Assembly (NCBI GenBank): GCA_964019135.1 | Contig: OZ025248.1 | Location: forward strand, 72,484,119 to 72,548,118 | Direction: 5' to 3' | Source of the DNA: Arenicola marina | Taxonomy: Eukaryota; Annelida; Polychaeta; Arenicolidae | DNA: 64,000 nucleotides | Shown here: positions 39,801 to 47,967 of the stretch, piece by piece | Layout of the letters: each line of letters begins with the position of its first letter | How positions within the stretch are numbered: position 1 is the first letter of the stretch | The notes under the pieces: model-generated | The model's input: the letters and a program-made list of their open reading frames with translations, nothing else | Database searches by the model: none | Told to the model about the DNA's origin: nothing | Translations under genes and position numbers: made by a program

Positions 39801-41242
39801 CGGATGCTGACGACATGCTCCCGCCGACCACATCGCCATCGGGTGCAATCAATAAGTCTAGCGGGAGCGTTGGCAACTTCACTGGGACGCTGAGGGATGT
39901 TGGACGCCGGGGACACGTGGGCCGCTCCCGGGGGTGGGAGGGGGGGAGGAGCTCCTTTGTGGGAGGGTGGAGGTGGGGGTGAGGTGGGGTGGGGTGAGAG
40001 AGAACATGGAAACAGTTGTCAAACTGACTGAAAAAAGAAGCCGACACCGCGAAGTGGAAAAAAGAAAAAAAAAAACCACAAAACACCTGAATTAGCAATG
40101 CCAACTATGAAATATAGTAGGAATAGCTCGATTTAGTTTTTTCATCCAGCGCATCTTATAGTCATAAGGAAATGCTGGAACGCACAGAAATATGAATTGA
40201 TAATGCTTGCTGAACAATATTTATGAATACTTCGTATTCATGTCTTTTCCATAGCATGTTATATTCGTCGGGAAATGTTGGTGAAAGGATTTAGTTAAGG
40301 GAAAACTGTACGCTGTATCCATAGGCACAAGGCGGACACATTTTGCGAGATTCTCTATGTTTCCTCCACCGGTGAGATGAGCTGCGTCAACCGACTAATG
40401 CAACCCTGTAAAGCGTTTTAGGTTGCGAACGGAAGCTGGAAGACTTGTTCCGGAGTGGTTCGACCCTACCCCCCCCCCCTTTCCCCCCAAATCCACCCGG
40501 GCTGCCATCTCCAACGCCCCGCCCTCCCCCCTGTTTCACCCCCTATCCGCCACCCCCATCTCCATGTATACGCACTGTCACAGTCTAGACGTTTAATTAT
40601 GCAGATAAGCTTTTCAAATGAGCCTCCATCTTTCAAAGCGAGGCAGGGAATATAACAATTTTTGCACGTGGAGACAAGAAGATTCATTCCTGTCGGTAAT
40701 AAGAAAACGCAAGATTTCAGAATGTATGACAAAAGGCCGTGGTAAAGAAGCACGGAGCTGCGGTAATCCCCGTGTCACACAAGACGACATCATCCCCCAT
40801 CCCCGCGACTCGCCTGTACACGCCACTCTCTGCCGTCGACTCACTCCATTATATCTCTGTTGTCGCCTACGTTCTCAATGCATTTTCACACTCGCTCGCC
40901 AAGGCGGCGCTGCGTAAATCGATAGGAAAAATGTGTCGCGCATTTGTACAATTTAGTGATGGGACCCAGCCTAAGCCTAATAACACATGAAATCAGGTGA
41001 TGAAAAGAAAGAGTTTATAACTCTTATAAGAATTATAACTTTTTGAAAGGGTACAAGATGTTTTTTGCTGTATTAAATACACAAAGCTCGTTATTTTTAT
41101 GCTTTATTTATCAAAATTATAATGTTACAAGAAATTACAGCTGATTTGACCGTTTTTCAAGAATCTGAAATTTGCGCCCGGCCGACAGCAGCGGTAAAAG
41201 CTAACTTGCGTAGCGCCACCGTGCGGGGAGCTTGTGTACACG
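39801..41242. other. Unique, mostly AT-rich stretch, no gene seen
   Basis: No coding region, RNA gene or known element is recognised here. Minor structures are an A-rich tract (about 40029-40083), a short perfect hairpin at 40223-40241, a C-rich tract (about 40470-40488) and a near-palindromic AT segment around 41012-41040. Open frames are under about 100 codons, lack recognisable domains and overlap one another on both strands. Confidence 0.6.
40223..40241. other. Short perfect inverted repeat
   Basis: ATGAATAC and GTATTCAT form an 8-bp perfect stem separated by TTC. It lies in AT-rich unique sequence. No function can be assigned, and such a stem is not rare by chance in AT-rich DNA. Confidence 0.5.
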
Positions 41243-41512
41243 CTAGCATTGCTCTCACTAGCCTACAAACTGCAGCACCCACTAGCATTGCTCTACCCAG
41301 CCTACAAACTACAGCACCCGCTAGCATTGCTCTACCCAGCCTACAAACTACAGCACCCACTAGCATTGCTCTACCCAGCCTACAAACTACAGCACCCGCT
41401 AGCATTGCTCTACCCAGCCTACAAACTACAGCACCCGCTAGCATTGCTCTACCCAGCCTACAAACTACAGCACCCGCTAGCATTGCTCTACCCAGCCTAC
41501 AAACTGCAGTTC
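41243..41512 (+). repeat. 39-bp minisatellite, seven copies
   Basis: Seven head-to-tail copies start at 41243, 41282, 41321, 41360, 41399, 41438 and 41477. Each begins CTAGCATTGCTCTACCCAGC and ends CTACAAACTACAGCACC plus two or three bases. The first and last copies carry the most changes. Because 39 is a multiple of three and the unit has few stops, three different frames stay open across it, reading for example LALLYPAYKLQHP or SIALPSLQTTAPA on the plus strand. The simultaneous opening of several frames, and its loss just outside the repeat, argue against a real protein. Confidence 0.95.
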
Positions 41513-41610
41513 GTGTTGGAAAACCTATTCTCAAGCTATGCACGACGAGCGTACTTCCGGGATGGGGGAGGGGGCCCGATAGGATGTGGAGTGTGTTGGG
41601 GTGGTGGTGT

Positions 41611-41631
41611 GGGGGGGGGGGGGGGAGGGGG
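41611..41631 (+). repeat. Long G homopolymer tract
   Basis: A run of 15 G is followed by A and five more G, within G-rich sequence spanning about 41560-41660. It is a simple-sequence tract prone to slippage and to sequencing length error. Confidence 0.85.
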
Positions 41632-41800
41632 CGGGTGCGGGGCGGGATTGGATGGGGGCTAAATGGAGAGATGGTGGCCAGGAAGGAACTACTGCTGTCT
41701 TTCTGGGATTTAGGGGATTAAGACGAAAGTAAGCACTAAGAGAAACCCACTAGTTACGGGACCAAGGGCAAATAGATAGTCCTAACATTGGCACCCTGGT

Positions 41801-42215
41801 CTGTATCCTAAATTGTCTACGTAGACAGTGGCGGCTTTTCTTTGGGGCTATAGTCTATATCCTACATTGTTTACATAGACAGTAATGCCTTTCTCTGTAG
41901 CTATAATCTATATCCTACATTGTCTACATGGATAGTAGCGGCTTTCTTTGGAGCTGTATTCTATATCCTACATTGTTTACATAGACAGTAGCGCCTTTAT
42001 TTGGAGCTATAATCTATATCCTACATTGTCTACATTTACAGTAGCGGCTTTTCTTTGGAACTGTAGTCCATATCCTACATTGTTTACATAGACAGTAATG
42101 CCTTTCTCTGGAGCTATAATCTATATCCTACATTGTCTACATGGACAGTAAAGGCTTTTCTTTGGAGTGATAGTTTATATCTTGCATTGTCAACATGGAG
42201 AGTAACGTATTTTTA
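41801..42215 (+). repeat. 53/54-bp tandem repeat with alternating dimer form
   Basis: A conserved core, CTATATCCTACATTGT and variants, starts at about 41801, 41855, 41908, 41961, 42014, 42068, 42121 and 42175, giving a period of 53-54 bp and about eight copies. Two monomer types mostly alternate. One reads TCTACATGGACAGTAGCGGC followed by TTTTCTTTGG. The other reads TTTACATAGACAGTAATGCC followed by TTTCTCTGG. The effective higher-order unit is therefore about 107 bp. The right-hand copies decay towards 42260. Confidence 0.88.
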
Positions 42216-42260
42216 TTGTCACCATGGTCAATTTTCTTCATTGCCTACATTCACAGTAAC

Positions 42261-43097
42261 ATAATTTATCCTGTAATAGCAACTTTCATACGTTAGATTA
42301 CCGTTTTTCTTCTTCAAAGGGGAAGATTCAATTAGTAATACCACATATTAACCATCTTCATCCTCTTTAAATAACGCAACTAATTTTCCACTGTGATCGG
42401 CCAAATACGATTAAACATTTCTGAAACGCATGACAGACATAACAGACATCCTGAGCTATTTACTCATCATTTCTACCGCAAATATCCGACAGTTGTCCAT
42501 ATCCTTGGCCTCGCCACTTTGGTTTCATGTAGGACGAGCAGCTAGAGGTCCTTGGCAAACGAAAAACACCCAATTTATTCCAGATCCCCCACTCCAGTCC
42601 TGTCAACCAAACACCCACGCCAATCCCCACCCCAACAGAAGAACAAATACATCCATGGCGTCGTTCCCTTGTTATTTGTAATTGACTGGCTAATGGCTCC
42701 GCTCGATGGCGGCCCCATGGCCCGACAGTCTCTATCGCGCCATCGCAAACCATCATCGGAGTAATACCAGTAGCGCCGCCCGGTGGAAGTGTGGGTACTA
42801 CCACACTATCTCACTTACGACCCATTACAGGCGGGTAATTGCCCAGTTCCCATGCATCGCTGCTTGATCGCTGTAATCGTCATTTTTGCCGGCAAAGATT
42901 GTTTATTGTGTTCGTCTCTTCCATGGCACATGGACCAGATGCAAGCGCTGAATGGGAAATTTGTATCTCAAAGACATAAAGGGGCAATATTTCAGAGGAA
43001 CGTTATCATGTATCGCCCGGAAACACAAGTCTAAACCGGGGTTGTTACTAGCATGATTGCGATTGGAAACTCGTCCATTGAAATCAATGACGTGATT
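42261..43097. other. Unique sequence, no gene seen
   Basis: The longest open frames are about 80-115 codons, occur on both strands over the same bases, and contain no recognisable domain, signal peptide or splice-supported structure. I see no RNA gene and no repeat. Confidence 0.5.
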
Positions 43098-43259
43098 GTT
43101 GTTTTAGGCCCCGATCGAGGGTTAAAGTAGGCCAAGAAACATCCGGGGATTGATTTGGATGAGATATACCCCGGATTAGATCGCCAGGCTGCGGTGTTTC
43201 GCACCAGGAATCCATTGATCTGCAGTCGAGTGTACCACTGAGTGCTATCCAGAAAAGCC
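43098..43259 (-). mobile_element. tRNA-derived SINE, diverged copy
   Basis: On the minus strand this region aligns by eye with the better-preserved SINE at 55546-55737. Shared blocks, written on the plus strand, are GTTTTAGGCC, GGCCAAG, a CCCCGGATTAG-like block, CCAGGA followed by ATTGATCTGC, and a GTACCACT block corresponding to the A-box region. The tRNA-like head is at the right, so the element points left. The B-box region here reads GGTGCGAAACACC on the minus strand and is degenerate. I could not identify a clear target-site duplication. Assignment to the same family is an inference from colinear matching blocks. Confidence 0.6.
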
Positions 43260-43336
43260 GAGTCAGAATCGACAACAATTCAAGCCAATTGATGACTATA
43301 CAGGATTACTAAATCGTGGATCGACTGCACTGAACT

Positions 43337-43574
43337 CAGTGGCGGATTTAAAGGGAGGGGGGTGGGGGGTTAGGGGGGTTGCACCCCCCCCCCCCCCCAC
43401 GTGGGAATCAGAACATACAACATACATGTTGACATACATGTTAAAGTCCCAAGTCTTCAGAGAGCCAGACCCCCCCCCCCTTGGGAAACTGAACATACAC
43501 TGTTAAAGTCGGGTTCTCCAAGTCCAAGCGCCCCCCCCCACCCCCCTATGGGCAAATTCCTAGATCCGCCCCTT
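43337..43574. mobile_element. MITE-like element with CAGNGGCGGAT inverted ends
   Basis: The left end is CAGTGGCGGATTTAA, and the right end, read on the opposite strand, is AAGGGGCGGATCTAG. They are imperfect inverted repeats. The flanks are TGAACT at 43331-43336 and TGAACG at 43575-43580, consistent with a 6-bp target duplication carrying one change. The 238-bp interior is non-coding, has three long C runs and an internal partial duplication (GAACATACA at about 43412 and 43489, each followed by GTTAAAGTC). A second element with matching ends lies at 58188-58361. This is a non-autonomous DNA transposon; I cannot assign a superfamily with confidence. Confidence 0.72.
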
Positions 43575-43596
43575 TGAACGATGATGGGTCGATGGG

Positions 43597-43755
43597 CGTT
43601 TGAAGCCCTTTATATGCACACATATGCTAAAGGGGCCACTCGAACTCCATGTCTAATAACACGACAGGCTTAAGCGCCCCCAGACACGGGTGTGGTTTGA
43701 ACCCGGTACCCGTCGTTGGGCTGCAGTCCACAGCGGGTTCCTTTATATCGACTCC
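43597..43755 (-). mobile_element. Possible third SINE-like tRNA-related sequence
   Basis: On the minus strand, GGACTGCAG is followed 20 or so bases later by CCGGGTTCAAACC, a good match to a pol III B box. The spacing and the GAC-GCAG core resemble those of the SINE at 55546-55737. The rest of the body does not clearly align with it. No target duplication was found. It could be another tRNA-derived SINE family or a chance match. Confidence 0.35.
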
Positions 43756-44160
43756 GTCATTACGAGATAAGGGAACACCACTAATTATTGACTGAATACA
43801 TCGTCTGTCAGGGCAAACATGATACAGTCCAGTTGATACCTAAAACTTATTATTTTTTCAGTGATGTCGTATTTAGCTGCTGATATATCATGGAGGAAGA
43901 AAGACCAAAAGAACGCGAAAAGGAAAAGGGACGAAGAATAACCCGGCGTGGCAGGTAGTCTATGAGGTAGGTATCCGTGCATCGCCTTTAACAAGCAAAG
44001 AGCATGAGGAATGACTTCTGTCTCCCTGGGACTGATGGATCAGACCGAGGCACTTGCGGACTAATGCTGGGGTCGTCATGTAAGAATGATGGAGTGCTTC
44101 AAAAACACCGGTGTCGGCCATAGGTTAAGTTGGTTAGGAGCGAGCTGACATATCGGATTG
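43756..44160. other. Unique sequence, no gene seen
   Basis: Short open frames only, none with a recognisable domain. The segment ends where the 58-bp repeat begins. Confidence 0.5.
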
Positions 44161-44363
44161 CGGTATGAAAAGACAAGGGGTACAAAACAAATGGCTTCAG
44201 TTACAATGATATGAATGAAGGGTATGAAATGACAAAGAGTAACAAGCAAAGGGTTCAGATACAATGATATGAATGCAGGGTATGAAATGACAAAGAGTAA
44301 CAAGCAAAGGGGTTCAGATACAATGATATGAATGAAGGGTATGAAATGACAAAGAGTAACAAG
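44161..44363 (+). repeat. 58-59-bp tandem repeat, about three and a half copies
   Basis: GGTATGAAA recurs at 44162, 44221, 44279 and 44338, giving periods of 59, 58 and 59 bp. Each unit continues ATGACAAAGAGTAACAAGC, then a GGTTCAGATACAATGATATG block. The fourth copy is interrupted after TAACAAG at 44363. The missing second half reappears 2.5 kb downstream at 46855. Read on the minus strand, the repeat gives a hydrophobic phrase (FIPFIHIIVSE) that recurs with period but is not a recognised protein. Confidence 0.9.
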
Positions 44364-44654
44364 AGATATTCGACCATAGGTCGAGGACGAAAATACATAA
44401 GTACATTTGGAAGCTGTATTAATGGCGACGTTAAGAGTCGTCAGGGCCAATTTTGGCTAAAGGGCCTTATAGGGGCAATTTGGGCTAAATGCTGCCTTCG
44501 ACAGGCAGTGTGGCACTGTAGGCGGAGCTTAATTGGACATCCAGTTTGAAGCCAAGGCGCTTCTCTTGAAGCAATATTAACGGTACTTTCGTATCTTTTA
44601 TTTATTATGTCTTCGTGACTTCACGAACTTCATTTGACGATCACGACAATATTC

Positions 44655-45150
44655 GCGATGGCTTCTATTTTGTTAAGTATACCTACTTACGAAATCATGG
44701 GTGAACTCATGAACTTGTGGGTGATGGTAGCTATTGCTAAATTAGCTGAACATCAAGCAGGCCCAAACTTTCGTAGGAGCACGTAAGCTATGACGTTGAC
44801 GCACACTTAGCCCCCTCGCCATAGGTGTCTCTGAAGACGACGTGTTTAAGTGAACATGAAATTTTGTTCTCAAGAGCGATTGCTTGACTCATTATGAATG
44901 GCGCTACGAATTTTACTTTTTATCTAATAATACGTCATCGTGACGTGACATGACGTCATTTGACGTTCGCGCAAATGCTCAAGTTGGCTTCTATTTCTTT
45001 AATATGTCTACTTATCAACTCGGCTTATGACAGCTATTGCCAAAGTGGCTAAAAGTAAAGCAAACCCAACATTTCGTAGGGGCACGTTAGCTATGACGTC
45101 ATTTTTGACGCATACATATCCCCTGCGCCAAAACAGTTACACACGGCACA
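44655..45150 (+). repeat. Diverged direct duplication, about 300-330 bp apart
   Basis: Segments 44655-44825 and 44981-45135 share colinear blocks: GGCTTCTATTT, AGCTATTGC, CCCAA..TTTCGTAGG, GCACGT.AGCTATGACGT, GACGCA.ACATA and CCCC.GCGCCA or a close variant. The offset falls from 326 to 303 bp because of small indels. Both copies are preceded by TTTGACG-type motifs. They are old copies by appearance, inside the putative 2.5-kb insertion. Confidence 0.7.
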
Positions 45151-46497
45151 AACTGTCCCTGAACACGACCTGCAACGTAAAGCGACCCGAAAGTCGCCAT
45201 ACCTTGTAATAGCTGAGTAATAGCTTACGTACGATGTGTGACGTCATGACGTCATAGTGACGTAATGACGTAACGCACGACAACGTCCAAGTGGCAATAC
45301 GCCAAGGTTTACTGCCACAACTTATTCGATTGAAGAGCTAGGCGATAGAAAGAATAGTCCTTCAGCTATGGCTTGACGAAATGGCCAAAAGTTGCATTAG
45401 TTCATCATTGCGGAGACACGGAGACCTAGGACAAGAACAAAGAACACTGCATGCGAAGCGATATAGCAACTCATTTGCTTCTTTTACTAGTTCTCTGCCG
45501 ATCGATGGTCCCTACCACACAGCTCTGGCATGTTTTTCTTCATTTTGACGTTGTTTTAAAGATGGACACAATCTCCATTCACTCATCATTGGTGGCCCCG
45601 CGAAGGTGTCGTCCCACTTTGAAGCACTCTAGCGCCATAACTGAGCAACATCCGCCTGATTGAAACATTAAGTGATCTGTAGATGCTTATTGGCAACTAG
45701 TTGTCGAAAAGAATGCAATTTTAGCATTTTTATCTGATTTTTGACGATTTTTCTTTCAATGGCAAGAATCTGTATGTTTATCATTAGGCCAGTGGCATCG
45801 CTGCCATGGAAACAAAAAGTAATACAGATATCGCCGTGTTTTTCTTATAACTTGCTTTAAGGTGATATTACCTCACTGTGTGGCGAAGGAGACTGAAATA
45901 GCTTGAGCGGAAGTAGATCATATTCGATCAAGTTCATTTTTACCCATAGGATTCCATGTTAAACGATTTCGACTATATACCGAAAAGTAATTTGGCTATG
46001 GAACCATGTTGACAGATTATGACTCAGCTTAGTATTATCCATCCACAGGTGCAAGCATTGAGTGATGGCTTGAATAGGACACCCGTGGCAGCCTCTGCTA
46101 ACACCCAAAAGCCGTATCTTTCACCATTGGCCAAGTTTCAACAAAAAAAATGTGACGTCATTATTTGCTCCAATCGCATGCGATAAGCACTGAGGCTACT
46201 ATGTATCATCTTTAACTAAGAAAAAAATGCCGGTGTCGCTTGCTGGAGGCACTTGTGAAATACACGACAAAACATTTTTCCCAGCCCAAAGATACAGCGC
46301 TTTAACATGGGAAGTCCCATAGAGAACTGCCGTCGGCCCTGGAACCGGAAGTAAAATAGGAACATATTGTTTTTAGTTAGCAGCTATAGGAGGAACTACG
46401 TTTCCTACAATATGATGCTACTCACTCATTTTTGGGATTTTTTCCTGATTTTTGACGAATTTTTTTAAGTACCAAAAGTGACGTCATCGTGACGTCA
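44951..46497. promoter_or_regulatory. Cluster of seven TGACGTCA (CRE/ATF-type) palindromes
   Basis: Perfect TGACGTCA octamers are at 44951, 45094, 45239, 45247, 46153, 46479 and 46490. Two sites are head-to-tail and two are 11 bp apart, and TGACGTAA or TGACGTGA half matches lie among them. TGACGTCA is the consensus of CREB/ATF bZIP factors. No transcribed gene is evident nearby, so the motif may simply be part of the repeat sequence. Regulatory activity is not shown. Confidence 0.45.
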
Positions 46498-46818
46498 CGT
46501 GACGCATCAGAGAACATTCGACACATCTCATCTCAATTCATATTTCTATGGCATATTAGAACATCATAGCGATAGCTTGATGGCAAATGTGCCCAAAAGC
46601 GAGAAAACTGACAGAGGTCATTTAGTGCGTTTTCTGCAAAAAGTACGACCTCATTTTACTCGAAATGACTATTACGCATCAAAAAGTAAACAATACCCGT
46701 GTAGCACATTTTGCAACTCACCCGGAATCTCTAGCCTTAATATTAACGGAGATATATGCATTCTTACATACATACATATATATATAGAAACAGACAAACA
46801 AACACGACCGACCGACAT

Positions 46819-46851
46819 GTTATGACGAAAATGGAAAATTTTCGTCATAAC
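46819..46851. other. Perfect 14-bp inverted repeat (hairpin)
   Basis: GTTATGACGAAAAT at 46819-46832 and its exact complement ATTTTCGTCATAAC at 46838-46851 flank a 5-base loop, GGAAA. The hairpin sits at the right end of the putative 2.5-kb insertion and its last bases overlap the TAACAAG repeat. It is not followed by CTRR, so a canonical Helitron end is not supported. No T-rich tail follows it. Confidence 0.85.
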
Positions 46852-46854
46852 AAG

Positions 46855-46904
46855 CAAACGGCTTCAGATACAATGATATGAATGATGTCACAGGCACTGT
46901 GACA
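46855..46904. repeat. Displaced half monomer of the 58-bp repeat plus hairpin
   Basis: Bases 46855-46885 match the second half of the 58-bp monomer at 44161-44363, including TTCAGATACAATGATATG. Directly after it, TGTCACAG and CTGTGACA form a perfect 8-bp hairpin with loop GCA (46886-46904). Confidence 0.8.
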
Positions 46905-47025
46905 ATATAACACATAAAGGAAAATAGCATGGGTCTTGCCCTGGGGTGGATTCCCCGCCAGGGTGGTCGGACTTAAAGCGGTGCGAATGAAAATCGCAAA
47001 TTGAGATCTAACTGTCTCGAATGTA

Positions 47026-47440
47026 CTGGGTAGTGGAGTGGCGCGGATAGTCAAATAGCCTGGGGAGAGGAGTGGTCCGGACAGTAGAATAGCATGGGAA
47101 GTGAAGTGGTCTGGAGAGTCAAATAGCCTGAGGAGTGGAGTGGCCCGTACAGTCGAAAAGAATCTGGAGTGGTGTGGTCAGGACAGTTACATAGCCTGGA
47201 TAATGGAGTAGGCCGGAGAGTCAAATAGCCTGGGTAGTGGAGCAGGACACGGAGTTAAATAGCATGGGTAGTGGAGCAGGCCACAGAGTTAAATAGCATG
47301 CGTAGTGGAGCAGCCCACAGTTAAATAGCAGGGGTAATGGAGCAGCCCACAGAGTTAAATAGCATGGGTAGTAGAGCAACCCACAGAATTAAATAGCATG
47401 GTTAGCAGAGCAGCCAACAGAGTTAAATAGCATGGGTAGC
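47026..47440 (+). repeat. 34-bp minisatellite, about twelve copies
   Basis: The unit begins AGCATGGGTAGTGGAGCAG and ends CCCACAGAGTTAAAT. Copies in the left half use AGCCTGGGGAGTGGAGTGG and GTCCGGACAGTCAAAT-type variants and vary in length. Copies in the right half are more uniform. The gradient suggests that the right half has been homogenised more recently. Confidence 0.88.
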
Positions 47441-47670
47441 AATCTCGATCAATCTCGTGATGGCGAGACTTTGCATTGAGATCAACGCTACGAGAAGGAC
47501 CACCCTCCGCGACTTGTGAGCAACAGTGTAAATATAATCGCACGGTGGCCCCTAAATGAAAATAAGAATTCACCGCTGTAGTGAATTCCATCGCATTTTG
47601 CGACCTCTGAAAAAATGAAAAAGAAAATACGTTGTAAGGGTCTGGCAGATGGATGTTGTGGACAGAAGAC
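47441..47670. other. Unique sequence, no gene seen
   Basis: Minus-strand open frames cover this stretch and run on into the low-complexity purine tract. None has a recognisable domain. Confidence 0.5.
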
Positions 47671-47967
47671 ACTTGGTCCTCCCACGCCGGGGGAAGGATG
47701 GGGGTGGAGGGTCCGGGGGGGGGGGGTAGCGGAAGAAAGAGTGAGGGAGAGAGGGGTGGAGGAGGCAGAGGAGTAGGATGTGGGGTGGGGGTGGAGGGTG
47801 CATGTAGGGGGTGGGCGAAGTGATGAGAGGAGGAGGAGGAGGAGGAGAGGAAGAGCCTCGGGGAGGGGGAGGTGAAGGAGGAGGGAGGGGGAGTAGAGTG
47901 GACGACGGGGTGGGCGACGAGGGCTGGGGGTGAGGGGGAGGAGAAGGAGGGGAACGAGACTGACACG
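47671..47967 (+). repeat. Polypurine (G/A-rich) low-complexity tract
   Basis: Almost pure G and A with scattered T, including GGAGGAGGAGGAGGAGGAGA near 47829. On the minus strand it yields a serine- and proline-rich frame that is compositional, not a gene. It adjoins the 48-bp array and may be its decayed edge. Confidence 0.8.

Larger units (their letters stand above)
44364..46847. mobile_element. Putative 2.5-kb insertion splitting the 58-bp repeat
   Basis: The fourth 58-bp monomer stops at TAACAAG (44357-44363). The same TAACAAG is found at 46848-46854, immediately followed by the expected remainder of the monomer (CAAACGGCTTCAGATACAAT). The simplest reading is that about 2484 bp inserted into one monomer and duplicated 7 bp. 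The body has no long open frame and no recognisable transposase or polymerase. It contains seven perfect TGACGTCA palindromes, a diverged internal duplication and a strong hairpin at its right end. The left and right termini are not inverted repeats of each other. It may be a non-autonomous element or a composite of repeats. A dispersed repeat that carries its own copy of the monomer is the alternative. Confidence 0.5.

Noticed and set aside
36654..39848. Minus-strand open frame of 1064 codons
   Set aside because: It is formed by reading the complement of the 45/49-bp repeat, which has no stops on that strand. All three phases appear in succession (RYTPPPRPDL, HTTSPSRPPL and THHLPVQTSA types), with a phase change at each 49-bp unit, which no selected protein would show.
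41122..41721. Protein of 199 residues with 13-residue repeats
   Set aside because: Three frames (two on plus, one on minus) are open over the same seven 39-bp units. The frame has no recognisable domain and runs into a G homopolymer.
46819..46851. Rho-independent terminator or canonical Helitron 3' end
   Set aside because: The stem is AT-rich and no T run follows. The bases after it are AAGC rather than CTRR, so neither reading holds.
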